Source: Lottia gigantea (Eukaryota; Mollusca; Gastropoda; Lottiidae). Taken from it: a stretch of DNA of 64,000 nt. Positions 24,542 to 38,052 of this stretch are shown here, in pieces; the first letter of the stretch is position 1, and every line of letters starts with the position of its first letter. A model generated the notes under the pieces. It was given only the letters and a program-made list of their open reading frames with translations, was not told the origin of the DNA and did no database searches. The position numbers were made by a program, and so were the translations under genes. The stretch spans positions 169,671 to 233,670 of the forward strand of contig NW_008709540.1 of the NCBI RefSeq assembly GCF_000327385.1, given 5' to 3'.

Positions 24542-27500
24542 TTATAATCTGAATGTTGATGTGGGAGGATAGAAAATTTCATCTTGTTGCTGGTCATAAT
24601 TATACAATCCATCACTACTACCTTGAGATCTGTCTTCAGCTTGTCTAGCAACACCGAGGTGTCGGTTGGGAACAGATTCGGGAGCTCCTGGATGTTGATG
24701 TTTGGCCCGTCCATATGAACCATCAATGGTACCCTTTCCAGCAACTGTGATCACTGGCGAGTATTGATTAGCTCTATTAGCGTTAACCGGAAGTTGAGGT
24801 TTGTCGATGTGTCGCTTCTGGATTACTGGATCGGTATTAGCAACGTCAGTGAAATGGGCGTTAGACGTAAAAGCCTTGTTTTTGTGTCCCTTCGTCTGTT
24901 TAGTTTTTCCGTGGTGAGATTCATTCCGTCTGACAGGAAAACTCCTAGGAAGAGATGTAGTATAGATCTTGCTGAGATCTGGTTGAGACCTTGATTTTAG
25001 TCGACTGTCAACCTCATCGTAGCCGAGAGCATCTTTGAGTTTAGGTCGGTAGAGGGCGATGTCGGCTGCCGGTACGGGGGAGGGATACGAGCGGAAGCTG
25101 ATTAGACAATCGTCAAGAGTCTCTCCTCTATGACTAGCATGACCGGATGTTCGTGATTCATTCCGAACTGGTAGACGTGCCACGTAGGGGTAATCGTCTT
25201 GGTTGACTTTGTGGTTAGTTTCATGTCGTGGTTCTTGTGGTGCTATGAAGCGAGTAGAACCTGTGTAAGGATATGGTAATTCTAGGTTGGTGGTATAAGG
25301 ATAACCAGTGGATGGGGTATAAGCATTGCGGTCTTCGAATTCCCAGTAGTCTCGAAGTGGTACTTCAATCCTTGGTTCCTTGTCGACGTGAGATGATTCG
25401 ACATAAGGTGTTCTACCCATGTATGTCATAGGATATTCCTCTTGATTCTCAAATCTTGACGAAACATACGGACGCTTATCTAAGGAAGCGCTAGGTCCGT
25501 GTCTAACGTTCATGGACTGTGATCGTTTTGGATGGTAAGAGTAAGTTGGAAGAACGTATGGACGTTTGTCGATGGATGCACTTGATCCATCCGTAACATA
25601 CATTGATTGAGATCTTTGTGGTGCTGAGTGATCTATGTTATAAAATGACTGTGGTCTGTCATCGGTTAGTCCAAAAGGATAATCGCCTTTAGCGAATGAA
25701 GCAGATCGTTGAGGTCGATCGATATTAAACGCTTCACGAGATGAGAATCTGCTACTTGGATTTCTTTGAGGGTGGTCCCTGACCCAAACTGCTGGATCGC
25801 GGCATGCATTAGCAGAAACTGCAGAAGGATGTTCGGTCTGAAGAGTAGCTGGATCCAGAAGTCTGATTCTATGAGAGTCATGTCGTGTCACTGATGGATG
25901 ACCGTACAGAGGAAACCAATCTAAACCATGAGACTTCTGACTGTTGTACGAACTATAAAAATCCATCGTTCTTGCAAACTGAAACAAACAAAACATAAAA
26001 TGACATTATTAGTTGTATAGATCGATACTTACTTTTCCAAAACAGCTGTTCTGACCTCTGATGTGGATAATTCAAGACTGGTGTGGACATCATATATTTT
26101 TCTTGTTATTACCCCTTTCAAGATCATTCATTTATCGATTACATTACCCCCTCCTCCCTATGTTTCTTGCAATCTTTATGATGTCGGAGAATATAGGCTG
26201 GCTAAATAGAAAGACTGAAATTATAATTGTCCAAAAATTCTATGCTTAACTGCATGGCACCTTGTTACCACCCACAACTTTAAAGATTAGCCCCCGTGAA
26301 TTACCCCAGGATGAAAACCCCTGATATAGATTAAACTCGTCGTTGATCTGATGCTAGACTGGAAACATCTTAATGAAGTTGTGAGTATTAAGATCTGTAT
26401 TTCCTCCTCTGTATAAATTGTAAACATATTAGTATTTACAAGTTAAATGAGACAAGATAGTCTAGTATTGATTATATTAAAATTTCATGTCTACGGAACG
26501 AGACGAGTTAAAATCACTGTATACTAGAGTTAATAGTGAAATTAATTTTTGTTTTACCTTCTTCTTGAAAGCATTGGACTGGAAATAATTAGTTTAATAA
26601 AGGTGCAATGCCTTGCGGTCTGCAATGAGGATAAATATATCAAACAGTTTTGTCATTGCAACGAAATTTAATGGTATTCTTCGATCAATGAAGAGACCTC
26701 AAGGCTAGCTAGTCAGCCATCTGAACTTGATAATTTTAGGAGAAACATTCAATGTATTTTCAGTTTGCTACATGTGGCTGCATACTGTTTCTTTAAGGCG
26801 AAGAATTGGTTTACATGATTAGTCTAGCGTCATGGCTTCTTCTCTTAAAGACATCTTCCAGATATACCGGACTTCCTTAATTAATACAGCTCTACATTGG
26901 ATTTTAATATCAAACAACCTATTAATGGCCTGGATGGTGAACCTGCAGGCCAGTTATTATGTGTATCTAAATCCAGATGTAATGGAATATTTCCAGATCA
27001 CTTTACTAAATATGGTATCTTTATTACTAAAGACATTCACTTGTCAAACTGGCGCGATGGGGTAGTCTTAATATTTATTTCACCAGCTGACTTAAATCAC
27101 TTTATTAACACTGTATAGTAAACTCTAGGAAAGCTAAATCGGGTTATTAATTAATATATACACATCGTTCAATATTACTGCCAACTTACTATTATGATTG
27201 ATCATAAGTTTGGACACGGAATAACTCCTTAAGGTCGAAGGGTCAAGGTCAACAGCTTTGGGAAATCTATAAAGTTTTCTTAATATCCGAAAAATCTGTA
27301 TTGTTCTCTGGCCATTGTATTGTGAATCAGACTGGTATATTAACAACAGTTTCCCGTCTGAGGTCTGCGAGTCCTCTAAAGTGGGTGTATGATTTGCAGG
27401 GTTAATTATGAAATATGTATATAAAATTTAAAAAAAAAAACATTTATATATATATGCCTATTTATTTGCTTATAATATCAAAAAAAAAACGACGTCGGGC

Positions 27501-30500
27501 GGTTATTCAACTCTTGCAAGTGAAAACTACACGCATCGTCGATTTACATACGGTTTGTTATATCTTATACAGCTTTATATTGTTCTGTACCCTTTAAAGG
27601 TGTGAATAGACGATGTGCGGTGTTCGATGCGGGATTATAAATACAGCTATTTTAGACTTGTGAAATGATACGGAATTTTATATCCTACTGTTCTGTACGT
27701 TATTGGACTAATGAAATGAAATAGAGTTTTATATCCTACTGTTCTTTATCTTATTGAACTAATGAAATGAAATAGAGTTTTATATCCTACTGTTCTTTAT
27801 CTTATTGGACTAATTAAATGAAATAAAGTTTTATATCCTACTGTTCTGTATCTTATTGGACTAATTAAATGAAATAAAGTTTTATATCCTACTGTTCTCT
27901 ATCTTGTTGGACTAATGAAATGAAATAGAGTTTTATATCCTACTGTTCTTTATCTTATTGAACTAATGAAATGAAATAGAGTTTTATATCCTACTGTTCT
28001 TTATCTTATTGGACTAATGAAATGAAATAAAGTTTTATATCCTACTGTTCAGTATCTTACTGGACTAATGAAATGAAATGGAGTTTTACATCCTTCTGTT
28101 CTGTGCCTTATTGGACTAATGAAATGAAATGGAGTTTTACATCCTTCTGTTCTGTGCCTTATTGGACTAATGAAATGAAATGGAGTTTTACATCCTTCTG
28201 TTCTGTGCCTTATTGGACTAATGAAATGAAATGGAGTTTTATATCCTACTGTTCTGTGCCTTATTGGACTAATGAAATGAAATGGAGTTTTACATCCTTC
28301 TGTTCTGCTCCGTATTGTGCTACAAACATGAGCGTTATGCCTTGCTTGTCAGTATTGTAAAGAATCTAATCAGAGTTTTACGTCATATTGATCTACATAT
28401 TGATGGACTGATGGACATTCTACTTGCCTGAACTATATATCATTGGATTAATAAAGAAAAGACTATTGAAAGAAGAAAGAGATGTTGTTACAAGTTAAAC
28501 ATAGTTTAATAAATGAATCATACAAAAATATGATTTACAAACAATAATGACTAGATAGACAGAAAATACATACCATGACAACATGCAACTAATTACAGAA
28601 AGGGCATTACGTTTAACGGACGTTTCTTATGTCAAGCTTTTTTTGTCAGAGTAGGTCAGGAAATTTATTTAGTATAAATCATAAATCCCTCATTATTTCC
28701 ATGTTTAAACTATCGCTCTTGACCTAAAGATATAGTCTTAAAGTAGAGGTGACTTGGAATACTTTTCCCAAATGAACCCAACCATTTTTACAATCCCTAA
28801 ACTAACAAGGATGCTGTAGAAATTTAACAAATATCTTAAAATATTCCTAAAGAATTACTAATATTTCACAATTTCCCCTCCTGCTTCGTAGAAATCAGAA
28901 AATAAAAACACAGCCATGACTTCAGGCCCTAACAGTTTTTACACAAACATGTCGAAAATAGCTGTAAATCCCAAAAAGATCATTGCCACGAGGCTTAATA
29001 AAAGATCATCTATATTGTGTTTGACAGAAGTCATAAAAATATGGAACACAAGTTAATATAAAATATATATATATAGGTCTGTTGTCTGAAGATCGCATGG
29101 AGTGAAACTCAACATGATTCAAGTTCTGCTTGAACATTTCTAAATGCCTAGGCCTACATATTGATAGCTATCATGTGGTCGAAATGACATATTTTTTTTT
29201 ACGAATTATTGTCTGCCAAATTTTCTACATTTACCCTTCAACGTTATTGAAAAGATTTTCTGATTTAGTTTAATCTATATAATTTTGGACCAGATCTTCT
29301 TGAAAACTGGAGAGAGTTACTAAGAAATAGGAAGTATTGAAATGCAATTAAGCAAAACCTGAAATAAGACTCATAAAATATTTAACCGGAAGTACTAATT
29401 TCCGCATGACAGGAAGCACTGGATCTCTAGTCAAAAAGTACTGTTAATAAATAACCGGAACTACTCGTTTCCGCATGACAGGAAGTAGTTTGGAGGTGTT
29501 TCCAGTAAACATCTATGAACTATCGTCTATAGGTGCTACCAATCTTCAAAAAGAATTAAAATACAACACAATAGATACTAACTAAAATTGGTAAGAATTT
29601 ATTTATGATATGATGATGATTGCATGGTAGGATATTTACAGATGTGGAATGAAAGTTCAAATTATCACACGTGACAACCAAATTATTAGATATGGCAACC
29701 AAATTATGAAGAAGTGTCAACCAAAGTATTCAGATTTGTCAACCGAATTACTCAGAACTGGCAATCGAGTTTTCATTTGTGGGAACCATTTTTTTCGGAT
29801 ATGACAACCAAATTATGCAAATATAAATTAACGCTTTTTGCGGCAGTTTCAGTATGACTTTGATTTTTCGGATATAGCAACCTTAATGTGGCATGATTTA
29901 AAGCTAATTTGCAGCATTTCTTTTTAACATCTGATGCTTTTTGAAAATGTGGTCAAACAAAGACAAAACGAAGAGATAAGAAACTACAATAATAAGAACA
30001 ATATCCAATATAATATGTAGAATGAGACAGGCAGGCATATATATATTCATGCAGAATGAATTAAATGAAGAAATGAAGCCAAGTTCCAGACAAAGTAATC
30101 ATGCCGAGAGAGAGAGTTAAGGGGAGAGAATCAAATTCCTCCAGATACCTGCTGTCTTCTCAATCTTCTCCTTCTTATAAAGAACACAGCCGCCACGATA
30201 ACAGCAATAAGTAGGATAACAAACAGACAGGCGACTACAACACCAACTAACTCGGCTGTCGTCAGAGCACAGATATCAGAACCGTCTCCACAATTGTTGT
30301 ATTCGTTACAGTACAGAGAGTTGTGAATACATCGTCCATTGTTACAGGTAAATTCATCGTTATCGCATACACCTTGAAGACAAAAACATAAAATGGTATA
30401 ACAATAGTTATTTGGTTCTATTTGCAGTCAAATATCTCGCAACTCAGCTTTACCTGACTCATATCTCTCAGTGGATCAGAATTTCCCTTTTTTTCCATAT

Positions 30501-33500
30501 TTTTCTTCTCTATTGTAATCTACATGTCTTCTATAGCAATTCCGTTCTAATAACGTCATATTTAGCCAATCAAAACGTGGCATGAAGGGTCTGGTCTCTA
30601 CAATATTGTGGCATATCGGCGGCGAGGAAGCTACCATATAACCGTGCTTTGCTAACTATCTAACAAGTGCTCGTTGATAAAATATATATATACTTACCTT
30701 TATGGTAAGCTGTAAAAATCAGTTCAAACTGATCGTGAAAGAATTGTAGATATCGTTGGAAGGCTATCAGAGCGTAGGGAGTTGTTGTAGTGAAAGCTGT
30801 ACTGGGTGGCAAACTTCCACAATTTTTACCTACAAAACAGAAATTGTTTTAAAAATATACCAAAAAACACTCTTAAATCTTATTCAGTATTTTGTGCTGC
30901 TGCTAATGAAATAGGCTGAATTATTCTGACTAGCTTCTACCAAATCATTTTGCAATTGTAACTGAAATACTGAAAGTCAGCTTAGCACTTGAAAGAGCCA
31001 GGAATTGATTTTGCCATGGAGTTTTTAAAATTATTCTATATAATAGGATGTCCGTTTGGATGCAATCACACGCCTCTTATCTTTGATTTTGATCTTGTTC
31101 ATTGGAATTTGGTATTCTAGAAGAGTGGTAAGATATCGTAAAACGGAACAATAGAGTGGAAACAAAGTCCGAATTTCTATCATGTAGCTAGTGTGGCATG
31201 GTTAGAGAAGGTATATGAACTGCACGTGCTTACCTATCAATGACCTACTTTTATTACTGAGACCTTCATATACCTCTACATAGTCTCGATCACAACCAAA
31301 CGGTGTTTCAATTTGTAAATGACGAAAGTAGAAGACTAAGTTCTTGCCACTGGGTGATTTGATATATAAAGCACAGTTGTTGTTTCTCAACCCACTAGCC
31401 TCGGGTCGTCTGAGTAGCAATCGTCCACTCTCGATAGATTCTGAGTCCATATTCACCGTCTGACCACACTGTTCATCCATAATATCTAGAAACAATTACA
31501 GAAAAATAAATTGATACTTGTCTTCTTTGGGCGAATTAATATCCGAACACTAAGACGCAAAACTCTGATTAATCTCTTATTAATCAATGATAGTATTATA
31601 GTTGTAAGTTGCTGAGTAGTTTAATCTTACGAGATAAATAAATATCACGGATAATACGACAATGTATTTACATTAATAGGTTAGTGTGCACAATATTTAT
31701 CAAGATTATTCTCATGTCTCTAGGGGGTATTTAACTTTAAACTAATGATAGGTCCACATGAGTCTTATTAATACCACAGTTTAGCATTATTCTATAACTG
31801 TTTATCTCTGACATTCATCTTCAGACCCGAAGGAGTCACGATTCCACAGAGATAATCCGCAATCTAGTCCCGAAAGAAGCACATCAATAACCCTGTCAAT
31901 TGAATTCATCGAAACAAAGATTGCGACTATCAGAATCTGAGAGCAGGTGGGTTTTCAACGCATGAAGCATATCGAAAACTGTTATCAATTACGTTGCTCT
32001 TGTCCTACTTTATAAATAAAACAATATCAACGAAATGAACGATTAGAATCTGTGATCATCAAATGTCTTAGAAGTTGGTTGATTTGTGGAGAAGACAGAA
32101 GGATGATTTGTGGAGAAGACAGAAGGATGATTTGTGGAGAAGACAGAAGGATGATTTGTGGAGAAGACAGAAGGATCCAATGAATGCTGTCTGTCGCTTA
32201 AAGTATGTATTGGCTAGTTATTAATACTGCTACAGTTGTCCTTAATGGTTAGTAGGAATGTGTGGAAACGTTGGGTTTGTGGTGATGAAGATCTAATGAT
32301 AATGTGGTTAATACCCCAGCGATCTATAATGAATAGTTGTACTAGAAAAGTGGAGTATAAATCAGTATATAAATACAGTCTCCATGCTATTAATATTCAG
32401 ACTTGACAGAATTAATTGTTTCGTTCCTGTTTTAATCATAGAAACACTGTCATTTGTTGTACTTTGTTTGTGTGGGGGCTACCAGTGTACAATTTGTATA
32501 GATATAGTTAGAAAGCGAAAGCAAGTGACAGATGTTTCTTTTCGAAAATTTTGTGCATCTTCTAATGTCATGATACCATATACCACCACTATTAGTTTTA
32601 TAGCTAGTCAACATTAATTATACTAAATATTGAATTTATGTAATCTCGATTCAAGAAATTCCTACCAATTTTGTCACCGAAACAAAGATATCAGAACTAA
32701 TTTAGTAATTAAACATTAATTAATATTTCTTATTGATTGGTTTCAAAAATTGTCATCAGTTCATCCATCAACGGCCGTAGAGACTGAATGACTGGGTGAG
32801 TGAGTATTTGAATTGACGATCTATCTTCATTCTTCTATCCCGGGGTCACTAAAGTATCTCTTAATTAGGCTGTAAATCAATTTCTAATTACACAGGAGAA
32901 TAAAGATGCAAATTCAAATGATGACGAAGTCGTAAAATACATTTCATGTTTTCAACTCCTCAGTAGTGATAATTTGATTAACGTTGATCGCTTTACAATC
33001 GAGATGGTAGTAGGGTAGGAATGGTGTGTGTCAAGCTATAACAAGAATTATATAGGAGACGGAGGGTGATAATGTGAAAAGAAATTAGTTGCGGAAGCAG
33101 GTTTTAATATAATATAAATATGAGATGAAATGAAGTTTTACTTCGCTTCTCCAGTGTGGGTAAATAATGCCATGCAGTGGGCAATAGGGGAAAATGATGT
33201 AGTACAATATTATACATTATGTAAATCTATTAACTGGAATTTTGATACAGACAGTGTTTATCAAATGCTATAAGGAATCATAAGATATATGGATATACTA
33301 TTTCTAAATTTACAAAAGGGATCGTAAAGAGGCTTTCTAAAAATTATTTGTATAGTGGATACTGATATCATCCATTTGCATCATTCCAATTTTCAATCAG
33401 ACGTCTGTTACTATCGCAAAGGTTCTTATATCAATTTCTCCTATACACAAAAAGTTACAAAACTTTCTTACAACCCCTTTAACGCAACGTTTCGTATGCA

Positions 33501-34054
33501 TATACAGACAGTTTTATCAAGAGCTGGTCAATGGTTTTCAATATTACTGATCTAAGAATAATTATGAACTGTGTAAACCTGTATGGTTATTGTATTAATA
33601 CAAGATATGATATAAAGTCTATTAGTTCCAGGGACAGTTTAGACGTGAAATAAATCACTTTTTAATAGGCATCTCATCATTATTCTCGTATTTCAATACA
33701 CAGAATATTACTAGTACAAATAGAATGATACTGGCTACAGTTTAAACCCGTCGTATCAGATAATTAATATATAAATGAATTCAAAAATTAGAAAATAAAA
33801 GAATTCAAAAAATTAACATACACAGGCTGTATAGAATACATGAACCTCAGTTTCTTACAATTCCCATGGTTACATTAGCGCACAAAGAATTGATTGAACG
33901 AATTGTGAAAAATAAATGAGTTAAAATAAATCAATTAAATAAATTAAAATAGAAGAAAATATTATAAAATAAGAGAAATAATAAACTTACAAGTAGGTAT
34001 AGACGCAGAAATAAAATTTGGTAAAAAAGTAAAAATAATAGTTAAAGTCCTCAT
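24542..34054 (-). CDS. CUB-LDLa single-pass receptor 1 with long cytoplasmic tail
   Basis: Exons on the minus strand: 34054-33991 (signal peptide, [18 protein letters not shown]), 31485-31234 and 30829-30698 (one CUB domain with four cysteines at DEQCG, NNNC, FGCDRDY and KNCG), 30372-30149 (LDLa module with [14 protein letters not shown] and CGDGSDIC, then membrane helix [20 protein letters not shown] and a basic RRRRLRRQQ stop-transfer), and 25978-24542 (479 codons, tail). Phases are 1,1,1,0 and the sum is 702 residues. The LDLa lacks the usual final acidic residue (SDxC instead of SDE). The tail is low-complexity and Tyr/Ser/Pro-rich, with an internally duplicated block holding RSQSM (a 14-3-3-like motif) and DKRPYV. 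If the donor at 30148 is not used, reading continues to a stop at 30131, giving a 229-residue form ending VSGGI. An AATAAA signal lies about 6 nt past the tail stop (24530-24535). Joining the tail to this receptor is inferred from phase and position. Function is probably adhesion or recognition with signalling. Confidence 0.75.
26095..26320. repeat. dispersed repeat, copy 2
   Basis: Same block order and orientation as 690-905 (ACCCCTTTCAAGATC, GGAGAATATAGG, ATAATTGTCCAAAAATTCTA, ACCCC-rich end). It lies in the long last intron of CUB receptor 1. Confidence 0.55.
27655..28310. repeat. 51-bp tandem array, about 13 units
   Basis: The unit is of the form GAAATGAAATAGAGTTTTAT followed by ATCCTACTGTTCTTTATCTTATT and GGACTAAT. 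Because 51 is divisible by three, a 17-residue repeat frame appears and should not be taken for a gene. Single diverged units occur elsewhere (34300-34335, 35680-35735, 50645-50690, and inverted at about 49670-49765). The array therefore seems to have amplified from the end of a dispersed repeat. Confidence 0.95.
28480..30120. other. intronic stretch of CUB receptor 1, no further gene
   Basis: Between the 51-bp array and the membrane exon there is AT-rich sequence. A degenerate tandem repeat at about 29640-29830 is built on GACAACCAAATTAT. If the short receptor form is used, part of this stretch would be its 3' untranslated region. No exon signature was found. Confidence 0.5.
32080..32175. 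repeat. 24-bp tandem repeat, four units
   Basis: Four almost identical units of GATTTGTGGAGAAGACAGAA plus GGAT, in the first intron of CUB receptor 1. Confidence 0.95.
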
Positions 34055-36615
34055 GATGGTTGTTGACAGTTGAATGAAGATATTCTTTCTGTTGAGTGTT
34101 GATACCAATTATAACCAATTAATACAGTTATTGCATAGTTTCTACTGTGATGTACGAGCTGTCAATCAAGATGTATTAAACTCTATTAACTGATTAAACT
34201 ATCAACTATTTACCTTCCTTCATCCCTAATAGTCCGAATTGTCTGAGATCTAAGATGTCTGAAGCGAGGACAATGACAATGAAGAGGTTTACACCCTATT
34301 ATCTGCACGGGCTAATGAAATGAAATGGAATTTGAACACCATACTATTAAACTCTTGATGCTGAATGAGATGACTGAAGCAAGTATATACATTGTATATT
34401 TGTTATTCCTTATATCGTAAATATCTTGATAATTTGTATTGGGAAACGTGCACGTTTTGGTCGCTTTTTGATGTTGATGAATTATAGTTAGCTTAATAAA
34501 CTCTGCATGGAATTGCTCGTATTCCTTTGAATAATGAAATGCAACACGCCGCAAAACACCTTTTCATACAATAATAAAAATGTCATATAAATTAAAGCAT
34601 TCAAAGAGAAGGTGACATATACAGAGAGATTCGGATTAACGACTCGCTTGAATGAATGTAACCGTAAATGGCATGTTTGACACAAGGTAACCAAGTTGTT
34701 CCCGAGTTATGAGAGCGAGGGTGTGATAACTACCAGTGGTCGAACTTGTTTCGTTGTTTATTAGACACTATTTAATAGCCTAGAATTAAGGAGAGATTGA
34801 ATTGTTTTTACAAGTTTATTAGTGTAACTATAATTTCAAATATTTTCAAGCAATCCGATTGGTTGATATATTGATAACAGGTCTGGCAACCAATCAGATT
34901 TTAATAAAGTTTAATAAAAATTATGATGTTTGTGACAGCAAGACCCGTGAGTATCACTGTGAGGACACGAACTTTTCCGAGATGGAAATAATGAAAATAA
35001 TATGAAATAATACTTTTAATTATTAAAACATCTTCATTTGGCTAACTTGTCATTGGCTTACTGACATTAGCTTAATGGACAAGTGACGGGCGTGGGAAGA
35101 GAAATTCTACGATCAGCTACGCATGTCTAATCTTTGCATGCGAAACGGAACGCACGCTAGTCACAATAGTGACAAAACTGTTCTCAATTTTATAGTTCAA
35201 GGGAGGTAACTGGTAAAAATACTATTTATATAATGTTAACAATTCAAGGGAGTGAACTGGTCACAAAAGTTACCAACCCCAGTAATTAAAAATACGAGGA
35301 TGGTACCAGTATGATGAGAATGAGTTTGACTAAACTGCATGACTCCTCACCCACAATTACTGCTCAATTTAACACAAAAATAGGGAAACAAAACACAGTA
35401 ATATTATAGGCCTAATATTATAGGCCCATCATATTATTGTGATAACAACAAGCCACGTCACATGTGCTTAACCCTATTTTAACGGTGGAAACATGTAGTG
35501 GTCTGCTTTTACTAGCTCAAAAAATTCATGGTCATGATATATTGAATTTTTGTTTTGTCCAGAAACTAAAAGTATTGGGGCATATTGGAAAGTTTCCAAC
35601 GAGATTTCTTGAAATAAATGTTATAGAAGATTTTGTGATTGAACAAGGAAAGAGATGGCAAATGATTTGGACATGAAATGAAAAATAAAATGAATGGAGT
35701 TTTACGTCCTACCTTTCTGCAATATGTGGGCTAATGAAGACGGGCAACACCATGCGGGGAGGACAGCGGCATAAATCTGCTCTGTCGAGGGATCTGTAAC
35801 GTGCACAGCCTATAGCAACCGAACGACTATGGCAAATGAATTGGAGGAGTCTTTCCTGTTTATCATGTAGGCCTAAGTTCTGTGATCAGTTCCCTCTGGT
35901 GAACTGTTGAAATTGTACTAAAATATTTTCACCAGTTACCTCCCTTGAACTATTAAAATTGGTCGGTCAAATCACATTTTAGGTTTTTTACAATCCAACC
36001 ATTGTCGTGTTTTTTTCTGTATGATGAGCTGCTATGATGGGTGTGGCACCAGACAGGGTATGCTTACTCTTCTAGACACCTGGTAAGACCATTATTATGT
36101 TAATCATTGTTTAGCCACCATTTATGCGTGAAAGGATCCGCCCTCTTAAATTTCCAGAAATATTGGTTTGTTTGATTCGTTAGGTCGAGCTTAAATTGAT
36201 CTGGACGTATTTCATGACTTATATAGTAGTGGCGGGTGTCGCGTGTGATGCAGACCATGTTTACTCTTATCTTCATTATACAATTTTTACTCTCAAGTTT
36301 GCGATGAATCCCTTATATTTGTTGTGTATGTTGAGCAGCAAATCAGGCGCCAGATAACCTTTTTATGATGCAATATTTTCTCACGGATTCCTCATGAGAA
36401 AGTTCATAAACTGCTATCTATGGCTTGTCAATATGTTGTTTTGGATTTTCCGCTTCGGTTTACGATTCTTCGAATAATGCTTAATTCATTTCGATCACTT
36501 CAGTCCGCGAAATGTCACTTTACTTAACTTTACGACTATCGAACATTTGACAGCAGTTTTATCCAAAATGGTATCGAATACATAAGAATCATAAGATAGT
36601 AGTAGGAATATTTAC
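34055..36615. other. intergenic, dispersed repeats only
   Basis: Contains single 51-bp-type motifs (34300, 35680). It also has fragments of a dispersed repeat marked by TTCAAGGGAGGTAACTG (35199, inverted at 35930) and by GTATGCTTACTCTTCTAGACACCTG (about 36057-36082). No exon with a family signature was found. Confidence 0.5.
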
Positions 36616-36676
36616 CGTCATCAATAAGAATCAAGGCTGATACGGAGAACAAAACAAAACAAAAGAAGTTATACAT
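36616..36676 (-). CDS. orphan signal-peptide exon (partial gene)
   Basis: Codes MYNFFCFVLFSVSALILIDD and ends in phase 1 at a GTAAATATT donor. It is a near-copy of the first exon of the PAN-type gene at 57820-57883 (MNKYLCFVLLFSVSALILID). The preceding untranslated sequence is also shared (TCTAGCATTCGACAGT), so a promoter-proximal segment was duplicated. I found no matching PAN exon downstream on this strand before the first exon of CUB receptor 1. It is either an orphan or an alternative first exon; phase 1 would fit the CUB exon. Confidence 0.65.
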
Positions 36677-38052
36677 GGTTCTGACGTTAGCACCTTGATA
36701 CACTGTCGAATGCTAGATGTAATCGAGAAATGTGTAGTGAATGCAAAGCCTCGTGCTCTCTGACACTTGTCTTGTCTTGTCTTAGATTGTCTTCGGGTCC
36801 ATAGAAATATAAGGTTCAGTGATTTTACATTTTAAATAGACACACATCCGCCATAGAAAATTCAGGTGGAAATAACAGCAGATCATTGAATGATATCTAC
36901 CGTACAATATTTTGTTTAAAGTAGGTCAACATGATACAGGCAGTCAAATCATCTTTCTGTAGTCCGTAAAATTACAAGTTACGTACAGGTTTAATTTACG
37001 AAGATTTTGATAATGAAAACTTTTTACAAAAAAGCGGAATGCGTTTCACGTGCTACATGGTGGAAGCTTGATATTTTCAAACAATTCCACTCTTTTCTAA
37101 CTTTTAAGTAAATGCTTCCAATTTCTCTTTATAACAGGACGTGTGTGACTTTCATGATTAATACTATTATTTTGATTGCCCGTAATAAAAATCCGGTCAA
37201 ACAAGACAAGTCCTTAATCAAAATCTCATCCAAAGCATGGTAAAATCAAGAGTAAAAGTTGTGTGGTAGTGGAATCCTCCAAAGAGAAGTACCATCAGGT
37301 GTTTCGAAAAGAGTAAGCATGGTCTGCTTCTAAATTCTGTTTTATTATTTAAATGTTTATTTATTTATAAGTTAGTATTATATTTTATATAATTTATTAT
37401 TACCTTGTACATTAATTTTGCGGTGTGTTTTGTAAAGGGGTTATATGAGCGAAATCCAATTCATATACATATGTGAATAACAAAAAATGTAATTGAATGT
37501 AAACGATTGATATACGTAAAGTGGGATTGTAACTTCCTCTTTATGAATATAAATAGCCCCTCTTGTATGCATGCTCTGTTAACTCTGCAATCTAGTCAAG
37601 TATTAAGTATACTTAGTAATAGTGAGAGCATCTAAAAAGAGGTAAAATGTTTTCTTTTGGTTTGAAGATGGTGTATTAATTTTATTCAAAGCGAATATGT
37701 CATATCGTCGTGTATATATCGTTGTTCGCCCCTTGTTGGCCTTTATTTTTATGTTATAATCCGTAGTCTGTTCTTATGACGTAGTATCACGTATCACCTT
37801 ATAACACTACTCATATTTATTGAATAACTGGAAGAATTATCGTCAAAATAGCAAAATTATCAAAGTTAACATAATTATTGCATGAATTTCGATATGGGGA
37901 CAGGTGGGTAGCGTGGGCTGACATATTCTAAAATAATTAAAGGGCTTGAAATGCAACATATTATGCAATTTCAAAGAATATTTCAATAACTACTGATCAA
38001 AACAAGGAAGTCACACAGAAACACCCGCTTTTGTTCTATTTTAGGTGTGAAC

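Noticed and set aside
26897-27118. Possible 3' exon on the plus strand ([20 protein letters not shown])
   Set aside because: It follows an acceptor-like ATACAG and has some protein-like composition, but no family match, no ATG and no partner exon could be found.
28073-28360. Frame with a repeated 17-residue MKWSF-type unit
   Set aside because: It arises from the 51-bp array, and upstream units of the same array are closed in this frame.
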